A stretch of DNA of 8,940 nucleotides from DASTGO01 sp035719045. GTDB lineage: Bacteria > Actinomycetota > Actinomycetes > Actinomycetales > Kineosporiaceae. This document shows, piece after piece, positions 5,508 through 8,940 of the stretch. The DNA lies in NCBI GenBank assembly GCA_035719045.1, contig DASTGO010000194.1, forward strand, positions 1 to 8,940, read 5' to 3'. Made by a program: the position numbers and the translations under genes. The notes beneath the pieces are model-generated. The model searched no databases, was not told the DNA's origin, and saw only the letters and a program-made list of their open reading frames with translations. Position 1 is the first letter of the stretch, and every line of letters starts with the position of its first letter.

Positions 5508-6113
5508 TCAGCTCACACATCGATACCGGATGTGGGTGGTCAGCGGTGAGTGAAGCACCTCGACCGGCTCGAAACCGAAGGACTCAACCCCGTCGAAGAT
5601 GCGCTCGCCGGAACCGAGCAGGACGGGTGCGATGTCGAGGGTGAGCTCGTCGATCACCCCGGCGATCAACGCCTGCCGGACGGTCGAGGCGCCACCTGCG
5701 ATGTCCACCCCGTTGTCCCCGGCGGCCTGACGCGCTGCAGCGTAGGCCGCATGGAAGCCGTCGGTGATGAAGTGGAAGGTCGTTCCCCCGTCCATCTGGA
5801 GCGGACCACGGGCGTGATGGGTCAGCACGAACACCGGCGCGTGATACGGCGGTTCGGGGCCCCACCAGCCCGACCAATCCTCATCCCAGTCCCCACGGAT
5901 CGGGCCGAACATGTTCCGCCCCATCACGTAGGCGCCTCGGGGGCGCATCAGCCACTCTTTCGCGACCTTGTCAGCGTCGTTGGCCCGCGGGTCGCCCATG
6001 TGCCAGCCGTGTAGCTCCCGTCCCCGCTTGCCCAGTGGGTTCTCCCTGCTCTGGTCCGGCCCCGCGACGAAGCCGTCCAACGAGATCGACATGTGGCAGG
6101 TGGTGTCCGGCAC
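5508..6113 (-). CDS. RibD C-terminal / dihydrofolate-reductase-family protein
   Basis: The protein is 201 aa from the GTG at 6113 (MPDTTCHMSISLDGFVAGPDQ). This start is fixed by GGGAGG 5 nt upstream (6124-6119). A TTG at 6143 would add ten residues. The fold order is clear: MSISLDGFVAGPD (8-20) is the first strand and nucleotide loop; AYVMGRNMFGP (61-71) the G-R motif; PVFVLTHHARGP (93-104); NGVDIAGGAST (134-144) the G-G-x-S loop for NADPH phosphates; and IDELTLDIAPVLLGSG (154-169) followed by RIFDG. Proteins of this group are NADPH-dependent reductases of unknown substrate, often near oxidoreductases. It precedes the Ddn-family gene in the same direction, but the 131-bp gap argues for separate start signals. 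A TAGGCT -10-like hexamer lies at 6149-6144. Confidence 0.92.
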   Translation of the reverse strand: MPDTTCHMSISLDGFVAGPDQSRENPLGKRGRELHGWHMGDPRANDADKVAKEWLMRPRGAYVMGRNMFGPIRGDWDEDWSGWWGPEPPYHAPVFVLTHHARGPLQMDGGTTFHFITDGFHAAYAAARQAAGDNGVDIAGGASTVRQALIAGVIDELTLDIAPVLLGSGERIFDGVESFGFEPVEVLHSPLTTHIRYRCVS

Positions 6114-6248
6114 ACGAACCTCCCGACTAATGGCAACTCGCAAGCCTAACGGGGCCGCCGCCTCGCGCTATCGCACCGAGCCCACCCGCAGACCCCACCG
6201 ACGCCGACCGGACATAGCCGCTGGTCCGGGACTGGGCGGCGTGTGGTC

Positions 6249-6545
6249 TCAGCCGCTGCCGGATTCAGCGTCACGACCTTCTCGACGTAGGGGTCCTCCG
6301 AGATCGCCGAGTTGGTCCAGGAGGCGTTGCCTGGCCTCGTGCAGCCTCCCCTCGTAGTCCGGACTGAAGATGTCTGCGAGGGCGGTTTCCAGGACGCCGG
6401 AGAGGGTGTGCAGGGGCGACCACACCGCTCGGTCCTGGTTGACGAGGTCGTCGAACCCAGGCGTTCCCATGACCTCGGACAGCCACTCGGACAACACCAC
6501 GGCCTGGTCGTGCGTAAGCCGAATGATCACGCCGTGCGAGGTCAC
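6249..6545 (-). CDS. Small hypothetical protein
   Basis: The product is about 98 aa from the GTG at 6545 (MTSHGVIIRLTHDQAVVLSEWL). The body is convincingly coding: IIRLTHDQAVVLSEWLSEVMGTPGFDDLVNQDRAVWSPL, then SGVLETALADIFSPDY, then helical EGRLHEARQRLLDQLGDL. Short proteins with 'L-T-x-x-x-A-x-V-L-x-x-W-L' followed by a conserved D-R-A-V-W are frequent uncharacterised genes in actinobacteria, and I know no function. The start is uncertain. GTG 6530 (before IIRLTH) and ATG 6581 are alternatives, and none has a good Shine-Dalgarno. TACCCT at 6557-6552 lies 6 nt before GTG 6545 and would suit a leaderless start. Confidence 0.6.
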   Translation of the reverse strand: MTSHGVIIRLTHDQAVVLSEWLSEVMGTPGFDDLVNQDRAVWSPLHTLSGVLETALADIFSPDYEGRLHEARQRLLDQLGDLGGPLRREGRDAESGSG

Positions 6546-6626
6546 GCGGAGAGGGTAGGCGAAGTAGCCGCACGACAACATCCTCAATTGCCGCCGAGCG
6601 CGCTGGCGCGCGAGGTGGCCTGTCAG

Positions 6627-7750
6627 TCAGGCAAGTCGGTCTGCGGCTGTGGCGCGGACCTCGTTGGTTTCGATTGGGTCGTCGCGCAGGTAGCGCAGGC
6701 GTTGCCGGGTCATCTCATTCAGGGGCGTGTGCTGGGCTGCCAGCAGCCGCACGTCGGCCTCGCAGTCCCATAGCCCTTCGGTGAGCAGAGGTTCCACGCC
6801 CGGTTGGTCGAGCGTGATCAACGCGCGCAGGTAGCGGGGTCGTTCGTAGGAGTGGGGGCTGGACCACAGTCGCCGGATGCGAGGTACGGCGCTGACCACC
6901 GCTGGTCCGCCAATCCGGGCCAGTCCTGCAGCCAGTTCGTCATAGCCGCACCGGTCGTCAGGGCGGGCATCCAGCCACTCCCAGCCGGCCAGCAGCGCCG
7001 ATACATCGGTGGCGTCGCCATGTGCCGCCAGCAGCCGCCAACCGGGAGCAGTTCCGGCTGCGGGAGACGTCGGCGCAGCTCCCACAGCACCAGGCGCCGA
7101 TCATCGGCACCGGCGGGCCCGCGGAGGATGGCCAGCAGCGCATCTGTGGGGGTGTCCGCGAACGGCCGCGACGGTCTCGGACGGCTGTTCGCGGCCTCCA
7201 CGGCCTTGGCGATACGTCGGTCGTGCAAGGCCCATCGCGGCCACGGTGCTGACAGCCATAGGACGTCTCGCTCGGCAGCGGCATCCAATCGGCCGAGCAC
7301 CGCCGGGAGCAGGTCCTCCCACCAGGTGGGCGGCCACGACGCAGCGACCGTGTGGAGCACATCGAGCCAGCGCTCGCCCTCCTGCACGCAACGGCGGATC
7401 TCCTCGACCGCCTCGTCGACGCCGGCACGACCCAGAGCCTCGACGACGCCGACGGTGAGCTCGAACCGGTGGCCGTCGTCGGATCCCTCACCCGGCGCGG
7501 TGAACAGCCGGGCTGTGACGCCCGCAACCGGCAGCCGGAGATCTCGGACCAGGCGAGCCAAATAGACCTCCCGCTCATCGACCTGCCAGTCCCACCGGTA
7601 GTCCCGCCGCAGACAGTCAGCCACCAGTTCGGGGCCGGCAGGGTCAAGCATCGCGCCAAGCGCGCCCCGCCCAAGCCCGCGCTGCAGGGCCCTTGCCGTC
7701 GTCGTCACGCTCGCATAGGACCAGGCGTCGCCATCACTTTCGCTGCTCAT
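6627..7750 (-). pseudogene. HEAT-like repeat protein gene with internal frameshift
   Basis: The gene reads from ATG 7750 (MSSESDGDAWSYASVTTTAR) through Leu/Ala/Arg-rich helical repeats (VYLARLVRDLRLPVAGVTARL, GVDEAVEEIRRCVQEGERWLDVL, EDLLPAVLGRLDAAAERDVLWL). Near 7045-7050, just after PQPELLPVGG, the frame changes: repeat-like sequence continues one frame over as WRLLAAHGDATDVSALLAGW, GYDELAAGLARIGGPAVVSAV and ADVRLLAAQHTPLNEMTRQRL, ending at 6627. Without the shift the protein would carry an unrelated tail ending at 6818. Joined, the two parts give about 374 aa. HEAT solenoids mediate protein contacts and no enzyme motif is seen. The break could be a real mutation or a base-calling error in a GC-rich run. 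Confidence 0.7.
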
Positions 7751-7927
7751 CCCCGGGCAGTCTGACGCAGCCACCACCCAAACGCTGCCGGGTTTACCGT
7801 CCGCCCCCTGACCGGCACTGTGCCAGGGCCGAACTGCACCACCACGGACGCGCGCTTGTATGCCGCCAAGCCCCAAGGGTTGCTGATGCCGTGACCCCCG
7901 GCACCACTCGTGCGATCAGTTCCACGA
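7751..7927. other. Intergenic stretch with an inverted repeat
   Basis: No gene is supported. CACTCGTG (7905-7912) and CACGAGTG (7923-7930) form a perfect 8-bp inverted repeat with a 10-nt spacer, directly at the left edge of the long tRNA-associated repeat. Confidence 0.5.
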
Positions 7928-7999
7928 GTGCTCTCGGAGAAGACGGCCTACGCACACGGAATGCGTAGGTCCAGTGACGAGTTGGCGGCCCGAGAGCAC
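7928..7999. other. Nested stems: outer 10 bp, inner hairpin 1
   Basis: GTGCTCTCGG (7928-7937) pairs perfectly with CCGAGAGCAC (7990-7999). Inside, CCTACGCA (7947-7954) pairs with TGCGTAGG (7962-7969), extended by a G-T and a G-C pair to 7945-7971. The inner hairpin is shared with 1095-1121; the outer stem is not obvious there. Confidence 0.7.
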
Positions 8000-8078
8000 A
8001 GCGAGACCAGGATGACCTGCTGAAACGCGCCGTCCCCCGGCGCTGGAGCTCGAACACCAGCCCGCGCGACACCACTGC

Positions 8079-8120
8079 CCGTGTCGTTCTGGCATGACAT
8101 CTCATGCCAGAACAACACGG
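8079..8120. other. Long hairpin 2 of intact repeat (18 bp, one mismatch)
   Basis: GTTCTGGCATGA (8086-8097) and TCATGCCAGAAC (8102-8113) pair perfectly across a CATC loop. Beyond one C-A mismatch (8085/8114) the stem continues with CCGTGT (8079-8084) and ACACGG (8115-8120). On the minus strand it lies about 50 nt downstream of the tRNA 3' end, where a tRNA terminator could be, but no T-run follows. Confidence 0.88.
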
Positions 8121-8170
8121 ACCAATGTCGAGATCAGGAACGGAAACAGGCTCTGACCTGCGCATTTGTC

Positions 8171-8214
8171 GGAGCCGCCTGTGGGAATCGAACCCACGAC
8201 CTACGCATTACGAG
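8171..8214 (-). other. 3' fragment of a tRNA-Thr(CGT) gene, att core
   Basis: Read on the minus strand the segment gives anticodon loop CTCGTAA (8214-8208), 3' anticodon stem TGCGT, variable AGGTC, T-arm GTGGG-TTCGATT-CCCAC, acceptor AGGCGGC, then T and CC. The anticodon is CGT (Thr). Upstream of the loop the sequence (8215 onward) cannot form the D-arm or the GCCGCCT acceptor partner, so this is not a functional tRNA gene. A duplicated tRNA 3' end is the usual scar of integration. Confidence 0.8.
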
Positions 8215-8305
8215 GACCCCGCGCCAACCCTCCTTCGCTCCCACCAGCACCGATCCGACACCACCCCACCCTCGTGCCACTCAGCGAACAGGGCGAACGC
8301 CGTCG

Positions 8306-8327
8306 GGGATTCCACAAGGGATTCCAC
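8306..8327. repeat. Tandem 12-bp-period direct repeat
   Basis: GGGATTCCAC occurs at 8306-8315 and 8318-8327. At the aligned place in the other copy TCATGCCA occurs twice with the same 12-bp period (3139-3158). These are candidate recombinase or excisionase arm-binding sites. Confidence 0.55.
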
Positions 8328-8404
8328 CGGCATGGTCGGTGAATGCTGCAATCCACCCGCCTTCAGCATAGGGACTGCGCTCCCGATTCCAGCTCTACGG
8401 AGGA

Positions 8405-8692
8405 TCAAGGGCGGACGCTGCGCGGCCGCCAGCGCGCCGGGGCGTACGGCGCTGGGGCGCCGGTCCCGGCGCGCGGCACAGTAGGGCGGAGCACTACGTC
8501 ACTTTGTCGCTCCCGGAGCCACGCCACGCAGTCCTCCAAGAGGCCGCCCCCATCGCCGCCCGAGGTCGCGTAGCTTCGCAGGGCATCGCGCAACGTCTCG
8601 ACGTTGGCGGCGTCCATGCGGCAATGGCTTTCCGCCCAGAGGATCGGCCCATCCTCACGGGTGCGGACAACTCGGCCCTGCTGGTGCGCCAC
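8405..8692 (-). CDS. Uncertain small hypothetical protein
   Basis: The reading from GTG 8692 gives 95 aa: MAHQQGRVVRTREDGPILWAESHCRMDAANVETLRDALRSYA..., then GGLLEDCVAWLRERQS. The first 65 residues have balanced composition and could be coding. The last 30 (after SDVVLRP) are Pro/Ala/Arg-rich and look like read-through. An internal ATG at 8617 (MDAANVETLRDAL) is an alternative start. No ribosome binding site or family was recognised. It sits between the att-like site and the transposase remnant and may itself be a degraded gene. Confidence 0.3.
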   Translation of the reverse strand: MAHQQGRVVRTREDGPILWAESHCRMDAANVETLRDALRSYATSGGDGGGLLEDCVAWLRERQSDVVLRPTVPRAGTGAPAPYAPARWRPRSVRP

Positions 8693-8800
8693 GCGCAGCA
8701 GTAGGGCAATCTCGACTGCCCGCTCGCGCCAGGAACTACGCGGAGACGCCAGGATCCGCGGCCGACAGGGTCGCGGACGCCAGGTAGGCGTCCCCGTGAA

Positions 8801-8820
8801 GGTTAGTAGTGCTTCGTTAG
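8801..8820. repeat. Candidate terminal inverted repeat of an insertion sequence
   Basis: GGTTAGTAGTGCTTCGTTAG directly follows, and overlaps, the TAA stop of the transposase-like reading (minus strand). Position and AT-rich contrast fit an IS end. The partner end lies outside the window, so this is unconfirmed. Confidence 0.4.
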
Positions 8821-8940
8821 GTCGGCACCAGTGCGTGGCAGAGAGGGCAGAACCCGAGCCAGGTGGCGAGCAGGTACTGCAGCTCGCGTAGGAGGGCGTA
8901 CAGGCTCAGGTCTGCCCAGCTGCTTTTGGGTTGTCCAGGC
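8817..8940 (-). CDS. Probable transposase, C-terminal end (partial)
   Basis: The gene enters from the right edge and stops at TAA 8819-8817. About 40 residues are visible, including WADLSLYALLRELQYLLATW and a Cys-containing tail GFCPLCHALVPT. A C-terminal '..LYALLRELQ.LLA.W.G.CP.C' segment is reminiscent of DDE transposases of actinobacterial insertion sequences (IS701-like is my guess). The stop codon runs straight into a possible terminal repeat. The reading is too short for a firm family call. It could also be a small Cys-motif tail of another protein. Confidence 0.5.
   Translation of the reverse strand, partial: PGQPKSSWADLSLYALLRELQYLLATWLGFCPLCHALVPT

Larger units (their letters stand above)
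7928..8328. repeat. Intact tRNA-associated long repeat (att-like site B)
   Basis: From left to right: an outer 10-bp stem enclosing hairpin 1 (7928-7999), long hairpin 2 (8079-8120), the 3' 44 nt of a minus-strand tRNA-Thr gene (8171-8214), and a tandem direct repeat GGGATTCCAC at 8306-8315 and 8318-8327. The left part aligns to 1097-1341 and the right part to 3012-3160, both nearly gap-free, so this is the unbroken form of that split repeat. The arrangement 'tRNA 3' end as core with flanking repeats' is what attachment sites of tyrosine-recombinase elements look like. Confidence 0.8.

Noticed and set aside
8079..8120. Classical Rho-independent terminator
   Set aside because: No T-run follows on either strand. 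A terminator without a tail remains possible and is mentioned in the feature.
8171..8260. Intact tRNA-Thr gene
   Set aside because: No D-arm, 5' anticodon stem or 5' acceptor strand can be found upstream of the anticodon loop.
8208..8408. C-terminal end of an integrase overlapping the att core
   Set aside because: The 66-aa frame has no R-H-R-Y recombinase motifs. A similar but stop-interrupted reading exists at 3047-3130, so the similarity comes from the DNA repeat, not from a kept protein.

Overview
The window is GC-rich DNA from what is most likely an actinobacterium. The grounds are the GC-biased codon use, the many GTG starts, a Ddn-type deazaflavin (F420)-dependent oxidoreductase, HEPN/MNT proteins of actinobacterial style, and tRNA-like sequence without an encoded CCA end. 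Genus cannot be told from the sequence. The content is that of an accessory island built on a tRNA attachment site, not a core operon.

Layout. Positions 1-121 (minus) hold the N-terminal DNA-binding end of a LacI-family regulator, with a LacI-type operator at 161-176. Positions 445-1020 (minus) hold a leucine-rich-repeat-variant/HEAT-like protein. Positions 1095-1341 hold the left half of a long repeat made of two hairpins and the acceptor end of a tRNA. Positions 1514-2598 (minus) hold a two-gene unit, an XRE-type HTH protein followed by a DUF6036-type nucleotidyltransferase, which looks like a toxin-antitoxin or abortive-infection pair. Positions 2661-3160 hold further pieces of the same repeat, including a tRNA-Thr 3' fragment. 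Positions 3190-4333 (minus) hold an HTH-MNT nucleotidyltransferase and a HEPN protein, a HepT/MntA-like toxin-antitoxin pair. After that come a small plus-strand gene (4471-4839), a Ddn-family oxidoreductase (4930-5376, minus), a RibD/DHFR-family reductase (5508-6113, minus), a small hypothetical gene (6249-6545, minus) and a frameshifted HEAT-like gene (6627-7750, minus). Positions 7928-8328 hold the intact copy of the long repeat. The window ends with an uncertain small gene and the C-terminal end of a probable transposase.

The most interesting structure is the repeat. The intact copy at 7947-8328 has, in order, a hairpin, a long near-perfect hairpin, a 44-nt 3' fragment of a tRNA-Thr(CGT) gene (minus strand) and a 12-bp-period tandem direct repeat. 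A second copy exists as two separated halves, 1097-1341 and 3012-3160, which align to the intact copy almost without gaps. The break lies in the tRNA T-arm, and the DUF6036 toxin-antitoxin unit sits between the halves. The two tRNA fragments share a 29-nt identical core (3021-3049 and 8189-8217) in the same orientation, 5168 bp apart, bracketing the HEPN/MNT module and its neighbours. This is the pattern of tyrosine-recombinase elements stacked at one tRNA gene. No integrase and no intact tRNA are in the window.
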